DNA of 64,000 nt from Hymenochaete sp. R1. Taxonomy: Eukaryota; Basidiomycota; Agaricomycetes; Hymenochaetales; Hymenochaetaceae. The stretch lies in the NCBI GenBank assembly GCA_019400425.1, contig JAFREE010000013.1, positions 248,001 to 312,000 on the forward strand, read 5' to 3'. This document shows positions 36,009 through 47,317 of the stretch, piece by piece (position 1 is the first letter of the stretch; each line of letters begins with the position of its first letter). The notes beneath the pieces are model-generated. The model was not told where the DNA came from. It worked only from the letters and a program-made list of their open reading frames with translations, and searched no databases. The translations under genes and the position numbers were made by a program.

Positions 36009-37987
36009 ATGTCCACTGGACTCGAGAATCGGATCTTCAAGAAAGACACCCGCCAACCCCGTGCGCCGCACTCGTGTCCTCCACGTAACGGCAAGCTCGC
36101 TAAGCGAGAGCGCACACCGTCGCCTCAGAGGAGGGAAGTCAACAGCGCCCCTCCTCGTGCGAATAGGATATCAGCGTGGGCCCGGTCGGGATATGAAGGC
36201 GTTTCTAACTTGAACTTGGATACGTCTGTAACAAGGTCTGGTGGCCGGGGTCGGTATCGGAACCGGGACGACGATAGAGACTCGTGGAACGGTGAGAGCA
36301 ACGATAACGAAAAGAAGCGACGGAGGGGATTTGGAAGAAGGGGTAGGACGAAGAAGAGAGAAAAAGAGCTACTGGAGGAAGACTTGGAGCTGTCCCCGGT
36401 CAGTCCATTGGAGATGTTACGGAATGAGAAGCACGAGTCTGGGTGCGGTTATGGTGGGAGTGAAGAAAGGAGCCATTCGGGGACACGAGTGACAATGGAC
36501 AGCAGGAATGCGTACGAGCGTAGGAGAGAGCGGGAGAGGTATGTGCAATCAAGGTCTGGATTGGTGGATCCGAGCTCGATTCAAGTAATCAGGAGAAAGC
36601 CTGTTGGGTCGGGTGCCGGGACTCCATTGAGGAGGGAGGAGACGGAAGGGAGAGGGAGCGAGGAAACAGAAGGACTACTCAATCCGCCAAACCGCCCCAG
36701 TATCTCTCGAAAACCATCATCTTTCCCAATGCGCGAGGGCGAGACACGTGCTGCGGGAAAGAGAACACTCCGCTTTCATATCGAGTCTCTCCGCCAATTC
36801 CCTGCGCAGTTCAAGAGCCACTATGGCCGTGAACACGGGGGCAATGACGGCACAATAAGTGGGTCTGACGTTGGATCGTCCAAGGAAAAAACGGGCTTTC
36901 TGTCGAAGTTGGCAAAGGGACTAGGCAAGAAAAAGAAAAAGTCAAAATGGGTGGAGGTGCAGGAGCGGTTCATGCCTGCGGAAAGGGCTGAGATGTTCAA
37001 TCGTTTGCTTGAATGTAAGATTCGTCTTGCTTTACTTTGGACCGCCTATTGATGCCAGTGAAAGTCGTTGAGTTTCAGTGCGGCGGTGGTACCGTTTACT
37101 ACAAAGAAGAGGTGATCGATAGGTATATCTATCATCGAATCAAGTGTAAGGCATTCACAATCTCGAAAGACTCATAGATGTACTTAAGCTCTTTCTCAGT
37201 CAAGCACGGTGCTCGAGGGACCATCCAAGTCTGTCGACGTGACTGGGAGCTGGCCATCAACGACATGATCCATGAACTCGAGTTCCAGGAAGCCCGTAGA
37301 TATGATTTAGCGTACATCCAGCTGTATGAACGTACGTCCCCGCGTCCCGTCTACTATCGGCTATTTTTGGTAAGCTAAACACGAAATCGAACTTGATATT
37401 ATAGTGTTGGATCGGAAATTTAGCCGGCATCAGCCTGCTATCGTTTTGCACAAGGTCGATAAGTATGGGCAGTATCACGTCAAAGGTCCGCATGTATCAT
37501 CGTCGTTTTCAACTACCCTTTTCTAACCGGTTCTCACTCATGTAGTTGAACATGAGCTATTCACGTACAGAGTATCCGCCACGTCAGCTCAGACGGCCGC
37601 GTTAGATATTTGGGCTCTTCTACAATACGACATCGCTCGAAAGAGCGATCCCAGATTCAAGCTCTGGGGCGATGTCTTCGACGGTACGTTACACTCTCAA
37701 CTTCATTCACCTCGGATCTAATTAAGCTCTATCTTTCTTTTTCCCTTCCGCTTTTTACTGTCGCTCTGCCAGCATCCGACATCGTGTACCCGGGTAGCCT
37801 CATCCTCTTCAAAGAAATCGACCCTGGTAACTGGCATTGCAGAGTTGTGCACGACCTCGTGGGCGAAGTCGCTTTTGGGTGGGGCGGGAACTTAAACGTG
37901 GCAATGGAGCAGGTAAGTAGCACGCTTGCATGGTCGATTGAGAAAATGCAGCGAGAGAGGCGGAATTGCGGGTCTTGGGATACTTGA
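36009..37987 (+). CDS. Basic protein of unknown function with a conserved-looking C-terminal region (552 aa)
   Basis: Six exons: 36009-37014, 37059-37145, 37200-37331, 37405-37485, 37546-37683, 37773-37987 (1659 nt). Residues 1-300 are highly charged and probably disordered, with clusters such as EKKRRRGFGRRGRTKKREK and a later LGKKKKKSKW that look like nuclear localisation signals. From about residue 310 the sequence becomes folded in character: VEVQERFMPAERAEMFNRLLE, LKVVEFQCGGGTVYYKEEV, RRDWELAINDMIHELEFQE, VVHDLVGEVAFGWGGNLNV. The final exon can be read straight through a GTAAGT to the stop, or spliced onward; no further exon was found. The family is not recognised. Nuclear function is inference from composition only. 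Confidence 0.72.
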
Positions 37988-40287
37988 TTTTCACTCTGGG
38001 AGGTTTTTGTTTTGTTTGTTTTATGCTGTATTTTAATATTGCTCTCTATTATACTCTATACCTTAGCTCCCTTTCGCTGCGACACTTCACTGGGTCTTTC
38101 TAATATACGCTACATCTGGTTTTATCTCTGTTCGTTCCTTGGGTTCATGCAAGACGTTTGGACGTTATGATTAACCTCACAATGATCTTATGTGATGCCT
38201 TTTATTTTCATTGAGTACGTTCCATTTTCTTAGTAGCACTTGCTAATTTGTTCGTTCTGACTTGTCTGGTCTTTAGGGTGAAAACATCGGCTAGAAACTT
38301 CGTTCAATCAAGCAGCAAAACACGCGCGCGTTGGGCCATGACCAGCTTGAATGGTGCATGAACTTCTCAAGATGATAATCCATTTCCTAACCCAGACGTA
38401 AGACTGGAAGCACGGTGAAGATTAGTAAGGAAAAGCCAGAGGGTTGAAGCTCTACAACGTCACGGCGTTGAGCTTCACAGGCGCGTACCTCGGCGTCTCA
38501 ATCATCGTATAGCGCTCCACTACAAAGACCTCAGCCTCAGTCGCACGTTCATATCGCACCATCGCATTATTGTTAGATGAGTGGCCGTAGAAGTCAAACA
38601 GTAGCGAATATGGTGAGCTATTCAAGACTCTCTTCAACATCCCCTTCAATGATCATCACTTTACACTTATGGGAACTAGGCTATGGCTCGGAATCTCATC
38701 GCTCGTGTTGGCGTGTAAGTTCCTCCTCCCCGAACACCGCTTCCTCGGTCTTACGAGGCTTCGGATGCAAACACGGAAAGCATCGTGGCAAAGGCTTGTA
38801 AGCTAGCTATCAGTCTTTGAACCGCATAGGGTGTCTGCGTCCCATGTTCATAACTATTCAGGAGGTATGTGATATGATCTTGTTACACAGCTTCATCCAC
38901 TGTTCAGTTGCTGAGCTTTTTGCTTAGTGTTCTGTTTCGATACTTCCGGCAAGGCGGCCGAGCGCGTGGTCCGCGCACAAGATAGCACAATTATTTCCCT
39001 GTACGTGTTCCTTGGAGCAATATTTTGAGGGTCCTTCAAGAAGAATAGATCGCCTTGACACTAAGTCTCGGGAAGTCTGTGTATTTCAAAAGCTTACCAC
39101 TATTCACTTGAGAAAAACGCCGGTGGTGATGCCAATATCACTATGGCCCCTTTACAAGCTAACGACATTCCTCGACTATGCCTTTGTTGGGCTCCTCTGG
39201 CTTCTTCAACACGCGGTCCGCCTTGATGTACGAGCCACTTTGTCGGCGTGCTCATAGTACTCTTACCGTTACTTGTTTCCCCCTAGAAAGGTTTGATTGG
39301 AGACGCCACCGCTCGGACCCCGGCCTTCATCCCAAACGTAAAGATAAGGTGCATGGATTCTTCAAAAACTTGCCCGCTGAAGGGCTTGCCTTTGTTGATA
39401 ACCTGCATATTGTGCGGTGGATCACGACCATAAGTTCACCTGGTCCTTGGTCGTGTCCTTAGCCTTCACTTGTAAAGATCGTTTCATACGCTTTAGCTTT
39501 TGTAAGAACTCGGTGTGTTAATAGATGCTTGAACGGTTCAGGCTCAAAAATGCACTAGCGAATGTTTGATTATGCTTTGGTAAACAGAGCCAGTGACCTC
39601 ATTCGAATCGCATCACGAGCTTCGGGCGTTCGTACTTCCGAATTGCGATCATTTGATGAAGGGAGTTGGGTTCATTACTTACACATCATTTAAACGATAG
39701 GAATTGAAGAAACCTTCGTCATTTTTAGTGCCTTGTAGTGAACCGAAACTGACAAATGACTTTGTAGTTGATAGAGTTACGTCGGGATTTTTCGAGTTGA
39801 TAAATCCTATATTCATACCTCACGGATCAACGTTCAGGGTGAGTTGAAAATCCCTTGCCCTCTGCGAGACTTCTGGTATTTGGTCTTCACATTTTGAAAT
39901 ACTTGAGGACGTGCTTCACACGTTGAGGGCACGTTTGATAGTGCTACCTCGAGAACCACGAAGGCGATGCAAACAATTGAATATACCATTCGGTATTTAT
40001 GTTTTCTTTCCGGAAGGCTCAAGCTATTTCGTTGGTCAAGTCAGGACGCTCCTGAAATGCATAAATTTTAATACAACTCTGGATTAAGTTGAGAAGTTCG
40101 TCCAGTTTTACATTGGCATCGAGATGATTGAAACTTGAGCGCGCTGACTGAGCACGATGTCACGTTGTCTCCTCCAATTTTATTCCACTTCGACTTCCTT
40201 TTTTTAGGCTCTGCCGTCCAATCCCCCTGCTCTAAAATCTCTTTCCGTTGTCACCATGAGGAGTGTGCTTCCCGAACACAAGGTCGC
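37988..40287. other. Intergenic region with unexplained open stretches
   Basis: 2.3 kb between a plus-strand stop and the CSE1 stop (convergent genes). A minus-strand frame at 38649-38452 reads like a protein C-terminus (FDFYGHSSNNNAMVRYE, ending VKLNAVTL). Another minus-strand stretch near 38800-38710 reads KPLPRCFPCLHPKPRKTEEA. A plus-strand stretch near 38936-38999 reads FDTSGKAAERVVRAQDST. None could be joined into a model. Confidence 0.35.
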
Positions 40288-43200
40288 TCATGTCGACGAC
40301 GCTAAGCCTTGCACAAACGCACTGACGACGTTTCCACCAGCTGCTTCGGCAGCTCTAATGAGCGATGCAAACCGAGGGTCTCGAGAATTAGCAGCAGTCA
40401 GCTGTTCACCGACAAAAGCGCGAGGGTTCGTAACGGTTGCGACAGGGTCTTCCGGGGCCGCTTCACTCGCGGCGAGTTTGGAATAGGCCGCCTGGTACCC
40501 AGCACCTTGTTCTTCGAAATCGATAGAACGCAAAACCTCGTCAGGGTCCTCCGGTGCTGTGGACTGGGCGCTCTGCAAGTGCTTCGATTCAGTGAAGAGT
40601 TTGGCGAGCTCTGCGAATGCTTTGGGCCTGCATTACATTCTTTAAGTAAAATTTATATTGTAGAATATGGTAAAGTGACTGACCATTGGGCGACAGCTGG
40701 CTCAGACAAGGTGAAGGTACTCTGAGTGAGCATCTTCATCAAGCCAACAATTACCACCTTTCGGTCCTTCGGCAACATTTTGTGGATGTTAGGTACAACT
40801 ACATTTCCCAATATTTGCGACCATAATCTTGATCAAAAATTGAGAATTGTTCATAACTAGTTCATATTACTACTCACTGGGGCTGCACTTGTTCAACTGC
40901 ACCAATGACAAAATCGGGAGTGAGGCCATCGCCTTCAATGGCCATTGAAAATGTCAAGAAGTAGACCATGTAGTACAGATAATTGTCCGTCCGTCCGGTC
41001 TGAAGGCGTGTAAGAAGCATAGTCATAATACTCTTCATGTATTGACTGAGGGCTGCGGGTGGTATGTATTGAACGATAGCCTGCAGGAGCTCGAAACCCC
41101 ATGCATCATTGACTTTTGATGGGATGAGCTTTTGCTGCACTACGGCGAGGATTCCAGTAAACTGGCCCGACGTTGTGAAGTGAGTGGCATCACGACGCAA
41201 GAATGCCTTTAATAATCGGACAAGACCGGGAATGCTGCCCTTCTGAGCCCAACTCGAAGGTTGGAGAAGGAAAGGGAGAAGAGCACGGTAATCAGCAGGG
41301 ATATCACCCTGGTGGAGCTCCAGCATTTGCGATAAAATCTGGAACGTGTACGGAACAAATTCTGCGGTGTAAAAAAGTTGAGTGAAGTTTGAGGGTCAAA
41401 GGTATGGTACGCACGATCAATATCCTGCTGAATTATTATGGTAAATGGGCCGAAAAGACCTTGTTCAAATAATGAAAGGCTTTGCGGAGATGCACCAACT
41501 ATAAACCTACAAGAAATTGAAGAGCACTTCAGGAAAAGCAGAAAATGTGTCTTACCGGATGAGAGCAGAAATACTTTCAAAGATATATTGATCAAACACG
41601 GGATTACTGGGATTCTTGGCGATGGCCCCAAGAATACCAATGAGTCTCTGGAAGAGTGTTTTGTGTTCCGGAACAAGATTTACGCGAGCCGTTAATATGA
41701 CGCGCATGACACCTTAAGTTCCGTTAGAGTTGCGGGAGAAATTTTCGGGATTGTTCATACATTTCATGAGGAAATCATTCTCTGCGATTTTCTCGGGTGT
41801 ACCGCCCGCCTCGATCTTGGTAAGAGCGACATTGACTATTTGAGGCCCGCTCTCCCTAACGTCCTCTTGGTTAAATCTTCGATGTCCTGTGTCAATTACC
41901 CAAATAAATTAAGTATTCAATGGTTTGCTTACAGTAGCTCAGTTCCCCGCTTGATGAAGAGTATTCGCTCGATTGTTATCGCCGCATACGTATAGCAAAC
42001 ATAGTTTGAGTCCCCAAGATGTCGTACGAGCAATGGCAATACGGAGATGAGTTGTTCTTTGGTTAGCTGTATTTTTTTCTGTCAGTATGGATGTCTTCTA
42101 ATCACACACACATCATCTCACCTGGTTACGGAAGGAGTAGAGGTAACGGATGGCGTCGACTTGAAGAATAGGGTGGACTGTATTGGATGCCGCTTGTAGG
42201 TCCGGGAAGACATGTTGCGAGAAAAATTGAACAACATCGACAAGCGCGTTTGTGCTCGTGACACCTTGCTAAATTAATGTCAGAGAGGACTACTAATACC
42301 ATTAATGTTGATGAAGAAACATGCCTGCGCCGTTGCTCCCCGAGTGGCGACTGCAGTGAGGAGATAAACGCTTTCGTCCTTCCGCTTCCAAGTATTTTCT
42401 CCTTGTGGGTTACTGGCGTATGCCTGGAGCCCTTGACCCACCCAACCGAGCACGACTTCCGTAGTATCAGCTTCAAATCCACTGGACACGAGAGCTCTTA
42501 GCACATCAGCCGCGGCTTGTCTACGTGTGGTTCCCTCGGCAGTCAAGCCACCGGATACCGTCCCCGCGCCTGCGCTTGCAAATGAAAGGTCCAAACGAAC
42601 ATATTCAAGAGGATCGTCTTCAAACTGTTCGACTTCATGTTCTCGTAAGGACACATTTGGAACTACAACACCCTCAATGAGACCCAAGATCGTTTCACGG
42701 CTTTCAAAGATGCCACGGTAGTTCCCTGACCGGATAGCTGCTCCCAAAAAGCGTAGCGACTGGCTTACAAGGCTATCGTATGCAACACCTGTCCGTTGTC
42801 CTCCGCCGAGAAGAGCCCACAATGCTCGAACAAAGGCCTCAACGGATTGCGAAGCCGATAGTAACTCCGGATACCTGTGAGTATAAGACTCTGCAAGCTC
42901 AAATATAGCAGATTTTAATTGTGTGGGGACACTAGGTGTGGGCTCATCTACGTCCGTTTGAAGTTCTGGAGGGTCCCACGCGAGAAAACGAACGAATACC
43001 CCTTTTTCGGCACCGAAGAATTCGGCATGCGAGTCTTCAAGAGCTGGCGGAATATCTTGACATGCAAGGTCATAATACAGGTTGATGAGAACGACCATGG
43101 ATTGTGCTATAGTTTCGGCTTCCTGCTTGGGCCGAGAGGAGATTGGATTATCCAACAACAAGCCCGCAGTATATCGCAACACTTGCAAAAACGGATCGAC

Positions 43201-43824
43201 AAACTGAGAAAGGACAAAATTGATAGTCGAGAAAAGGTCATTGGAGCGCATTTCAGATCGCCAGCGTCCGAAGATGGAGTGCGCAGTCTCGAGTATAGAA
43301 AGGTTGGTAGCGTAGGAATCCGGTGATGGCTTGAGTGCGCCGACGAGTTCCTATATGCGTTTTAGTACATATTCAGGCTTAGGTTTCAAAATAGGCCACA
43401 CACTTTAACTAGACCATCCCACCTCCCTGGAAAATCATAACTCGCTATAATCGAAACTGTTTCAGCAACTTGCGCTCGCAGACTTTTGTCGCTTGGGATC
43501 GAAAGGGTAATCATCGCTGGAACAAGCATAGTTCGTAATTGCTGCTTCTCTGGGTCTGCGATGATCGGTTCATCCTAAGTATATGTGAGATATAAGTAGA
43601 GTAGACATAGCATTTCATACCTCTTCCCATCTCCGTTTGACAGTATTTTTGAGATAGACGCTTCCGGCAAGGCGTATAGATCGATCCTGAGTGGGAGTGA
43701 GGATGAGCTGCAACAAAGCAGACAAAAAGCCAGGCTGAGCTGATAGCTCGGAGAGGCTTTGCTCTGCCTGCTTTCGTGTCGTAGGATTGAGCGAAGCAAG
43801 AAGTAGGGTAGGTATGTCGGCCAT
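40288..43824 (-). CDS. CSE1: CSE1/CAS exportin, importin-alpha re-exporter (1004 aa)
   Basis: Eleven exons on the minus strand: 43824-43621, 43574-43404, 43350-42325, 42268-42122, 42066-41933, 41876-41761, 41712-41556, 41506-41415, 41361-40878, 40827-40684, 40627-40288 (3015 nt). It returns importin-alpha from nucleus to cytoplasm with Ran-GTP. The N-terminal importin-beta-type segment reads LLLASLNPTTRKQAEQSL, with DRSIRLAGSVYLKNTVKRRW. CSE1 landmarks follow: SYDFPGRWDGLVKELVGAL, GVTSTNALVDVVQFFSQHV, VHPILQVDAIRYLYSFRNQL, AENDFLMKCVMRVILTAR, LLPFLLQPSSWAQKGSIPGL and DPRFASLIRAAEAA near the end. Helical HEAT repeats run throughout. The third intron (42324-42269) begins GC, not GT. Length is close to the roughly 960 aa of yeast CSE1. 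The start at MADIPTLL is preferred over an upstream in-frame ATG. Confidence 0.95.
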
Positions 43825-44495
43825 CGTACTCTTATGTAGATGCCTTTGAAGAAGGGTAGAACTTAAGAACACGACGAGAGCACGCTACGTGAGTTCTGTT
43901 CAGTGCTAAAGCGCGTTCTAACACGTGATGATACATCCTAACATAGAAGAAGAGTCTCACGCCACTTGGTGCATCTCATCTCGACTTCACGAGAGGGTAC
44001 TTCCGAAGTCTGACTGATTGCGCAAGGATCATACAAGCTGCAGAACTTTTCGAATATGTTCTCTCTTGCATCTCATAAGCGTACTCAGCATAATCGCACC
44101 TGGAATCGATTCATATCATGGTCATGAGTCTGCGATACCCGAGCCCGTGTTGAAACAGATCCTCCCCGTCTCCGAGGAGATTAAAAATAAAGTACCAAAT
44201 ACCCTATTTTGCAGCCGGCCCGATGGCCAATAAGACACAGAACTCGCTCAGATTGCACTATCCGGCGAAACAAAAGACTTTGGTTGCTTGAACCATTGAC
44301 TCGCTACTACGGTATGTCGGGTCGGCGTTCAGGCTAAATGCGAGGGCGTAGTAAGCTTCGGATTATACAAAAAATCTCCCTCCGGGATTAAACAGTTTTC
44401 TCATAAGCTTGGATACAATTGGGTGTTCGGTACATTCTCAAACATTTCTTAGATAACATGGGTTTCTAGAAGCAATAGGCTATGAATGCCGCGCT
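43825..44495. other. Intergenic region (promoter of CSE1, 3' flank of the GST gene)
   Basis: No protein-like frame. Moderately AT-rich. Presumed CSE1 promoter on the left side. Confidence 0.45.
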
Positions 44496-45756
44496 TTACG
44501 GCAAGCCTTTACCTGAGTTGATGGCATTCGCAACCTGGCTCGTATTTGGTCTGTTGAATGCGTAGCTACAACGATGTGAGATTATGTCAGTATATCGGTA
44601 TGACGAAGAAAATGAGCCACCCACCGTTCGTATGATTCCAAGTACAAATCCTCCGTGCTTGTCGTTGCCTTGAAGCAGGGATGTGCAAACAACCTGGAGG
44701 TCCATGCTTTGAATTTGTCACCTTCGGGGAAGTTGAAAGCACGGTAGTGTTTTAGGACGTTTGTAGCTCTGAAAAGCCCTACGAATGAATCAATCTCCCG
44801 AGTTCAAAAAACAAACATACAGAGTCGATAAGTAACATACATGGACCGGCCATCACGTCTGTGAGGCTAAGAGATGTCCCATTATTCCAGAGTCCGCAAG
44901 CTGTGGCTCCGGACTCGCGTTCAGCTCTCTCAAGCAAAGATGTAAGACCCTTCAGGGATCCGATAAAGTCCTCGGCACCGGTCAAAACGGCAACATCGGT
45001 TTGAGCTTGGAGATATCTGTAGAATGCAGGTACGAGATTCCGGTTTACGTGGTCACATTGAAGTCGGACCAGGGCTCGGGCGTCTTGGTCGCCACAGAAC
45101 ATAGATCAGAAACTTATTCCTTGTAACACCGGTCAGGTTGAAATCTTACATGGATCATCTGTCGGTGGAAGAAGCCTCTTTCCGTTCCCTATCAACGTGG
45201 AGGAGCTACGTAAGTATCATTTATTCAGTGCCATGAACTCGGATAAACACAGAAAGGCAACGTACTCTTCCAGAAACTCAAGAATTACAGTACTTTCATT
45301 CAAGCTTTGAGCAGGGTTTGGCGCATTAAACCGTAAACCAGGTACAAGACCCTTCGGCGATACTAATGAAGCAGGGGCAATGAACGAATATGGTTTCGGG
45401 CGCAAGCTGTTCAATACGAACCCTGCAGTAGCCCCGCTGGTTTCTTGTAAGGGTCGACTTCATCTTATGTCAACGCAAAACGAATTAGCTGTCTTCTTGA
45501 AATACATCGAGTTCAACTCACAGTACTATACCAACCAAGATCAACGAAAGTTGGATGCGAACGTGCAAATGACTTATATTACTTTGTAAGGGATCTGAAA
45601 ATACTCAAATGCGATCCAAGCGCGCTGTACAAAAGGACAGAAACACGCAGCGAAGAAGGTGATATTTTCGTCAGAGCTGTGAGCTTCGACAGTCTTCAAA
45701 GCATCGCCTGTGCATGCTTTATGATACTGTTTTCCACTGTCAGCGCCGGCGGCCAT
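44496..45756 (-). CDS. Glutathione S-transferase, omega-like (279 aa)
   Basis: Eight exons: 45756-45583, 45525-45522, 45463-45422, 45362-45266, 45205-45150, 45083-44841, 44778-44625, 44565-44496 (840 nt). The thioredoxin-fold N-domain reads ITFFAACFCPFVQRAWIAFEY, with CPFVQR typical of omega-type enzymes that have a catalytic Cys. It continues EVDPYKKPAG, VSPKGLVPGLRFN and ESTVILEFLED (glutathione gamma-glutamyl site). The helical C-domain follows: RLLPPTDDPYARALVRLQ, SLSLTDVMAGPWLFRATNVLKHYRAF, ending AINSGKGLP. Role: glutathione-dependent thiol transfer or detoxification in the cytosol. The second exon is only 4 nt (TACT). Without it the frame breaks; with it the protein reads IPYKYYEVDPYKKP, the expected length. 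An upstream in-frame ATG at 45825 would add 23 residues. Confidence 0.85.
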
Positions 45757-46288
45757 GATGCTGGTAGGGGTTGACGGACAAGCGATGTGTCGGCAGGTTC
45801 TCGAGGGGTTCGACGAGGTACTCACGTAATTTCCTTAAAAGGAAGTCAAATTGGGATGGCCACTATCGCTCATATTCGCGATCTAGCTTGTTTCTCTCCA
45901 ATCATCCTACCTCAGCGTAGTTTTCGGGCATCAAAGGGACCCAAAGTTCATATGATATCCTATCACTGTATCAGGACGACATTCATCTCCGAAAGTCACC
46001 CACAATCGCGCTGCGGAATCAGAACTAGAAAATTTCCACGTTTCCTAGCCACCCGATGCCTATGAGCGTGGTCTCCTCGGGATTCGTCTCCTCTAGAGCG
46101 AAATGCGGATGTTCCTCGCCGGTTCTTGTGCCCGCGAACCGGACGTTGGGCCATGTCCTTCTGAGCTATTGATACTCGTATGGAAAGGTATATAACTCAG
46201 GTTTCAGAACTGGCGCTCATTTACCTACCATTCTTCACTTGGCTTTCCCCTCCTGATAATTTTTTTCCGACACCCCTTGCTCTCGTCT
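45757..46288. promoter_or_regulatory. Shared divergent promoter region (GST / GNAT)
   Basis: 532 bases separate the start of the minus-strand GST gene from the plus-strand acetyltransferase. TATATAA at 46189-46195 lies 94 bases before the acetyltransferase ATG. No clear TATA on the GST side. Co-regulation is possible but not shown. Confidence 0.45.
46189..46195 (+). promoter_or_regulatory. TATA box of the GNAT gene
   Basis: TATATAA, 94 bases before the ATG at 46289. Confidence 0.45.
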
Positions 46289-47317
46289 ATGTCTGCACAC
46301 CCTCAAATCAACGTACGAAGGCTTACTGAGAGAACTATCTCTGGCATGTCTTGTGGTTTAGCTGCTGCTGCTGAAATATTGAACGACCTTTCCATCGTAG
46401 CGCAGGACAGGACCCGAATAATCCAACTGCTCCTTCTTGCATTCAAAGGAGGTAAGTCGTCTAAAATCACGTCTAGATTATCTTTGTTATTCATTCCCAC
46501 CGCTTTTTGATCGTAGACACGCATGTTGCCGCTCTAACGGCCGGGAAGAGTACCCTGGAGGCGCCTTTCTTCCAGGCTCAGCTTGACACCACCCTCCTTC
46601 ACGGACAGCTCTTCGTCGCTGGTGCAGGTAACTCAATCGATGCAGTATGCTTCGTTTTTGCTCCCGGACAAGACTTTCTACAAGGGTATTGATTTTGATC
46701 TGCCGTCGAGAATTTTTTGCATTGCTTATAATTGGTTCTGTAGACCTCTAACATCATTCGGTCCGGGGACGGACTATATAGCCAAACTCTCCCCCGACAT
46801 GCAGCAATGGTGGATGCATCACGTATGTATAGGAACTATATCAGCACATTGATGGTGCCAAACTGACTTTCAAATCTCATTTGAATAGTTAAAGCCTAAA
46901 TACGCAGAGCTCACTCATCTCGCTCTGGGAGGCGCCGAGGGACGAAAAGACGCGTGGTATATACGCTTATTTGCAGTTCAGCCAGATAAGCAACGCCGAG
47001 GAATAGGGCGACACCTTTTACAGACAATCACCAAACTAGTAAAACCGTCTTCTCCCTGATATACTTGAATGATCTATTTACGAAAGTTCAATGTGTAGGC
47101 GGACGATTCAAATCGAAGAGCCTGTCTCGAGACCTACAATGATCAGCTGGTCAGTTGGTTACCGCCTGCCGCTTGTTATCAGCGCTTGACTTCTCAAATC
47201 TACTAGGTTCGATTTTGCTCCAAGTCTGGCTTTCGCGCCCGTGCGACGAAGAACTTCGGAAGCTTCCTCGGTGGGTTCCCCCTATTTGCCATGGTGAGGG
47301 AACCCAGTTCAAAATGA
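46289..47317 (+). CDS. GNAT-family N-acetyltransferase (240 aa)
   Basis: Six exons: 46289-46451, 46517-46685, 46744-46822, 46889-47038, 47099-47149, 47207-47317 (723 nt). The order of motifs fits the basidiomycete GNAT family: TRIIQLLLLAFKGDTHVAALT, FVAGAGNSIDAVCFVFAPGQDFLQG, DMQQWWMHHLKPKYAEL, then WYIRLFAVQPDKQRRGIGRHLLQ. RRGIG is the acetyl-CoA-binding Q/RxxGxG/A loop. The last exons give ACLETYNDQLVRFCSKSGFR and FGSFLGGFPLFAMVREP, the usual end of the fold. It transfers acetyl groups from acetyl-CoA; the substrate is unknown. It is divergent from the GST gene. Confidence 0.85.
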
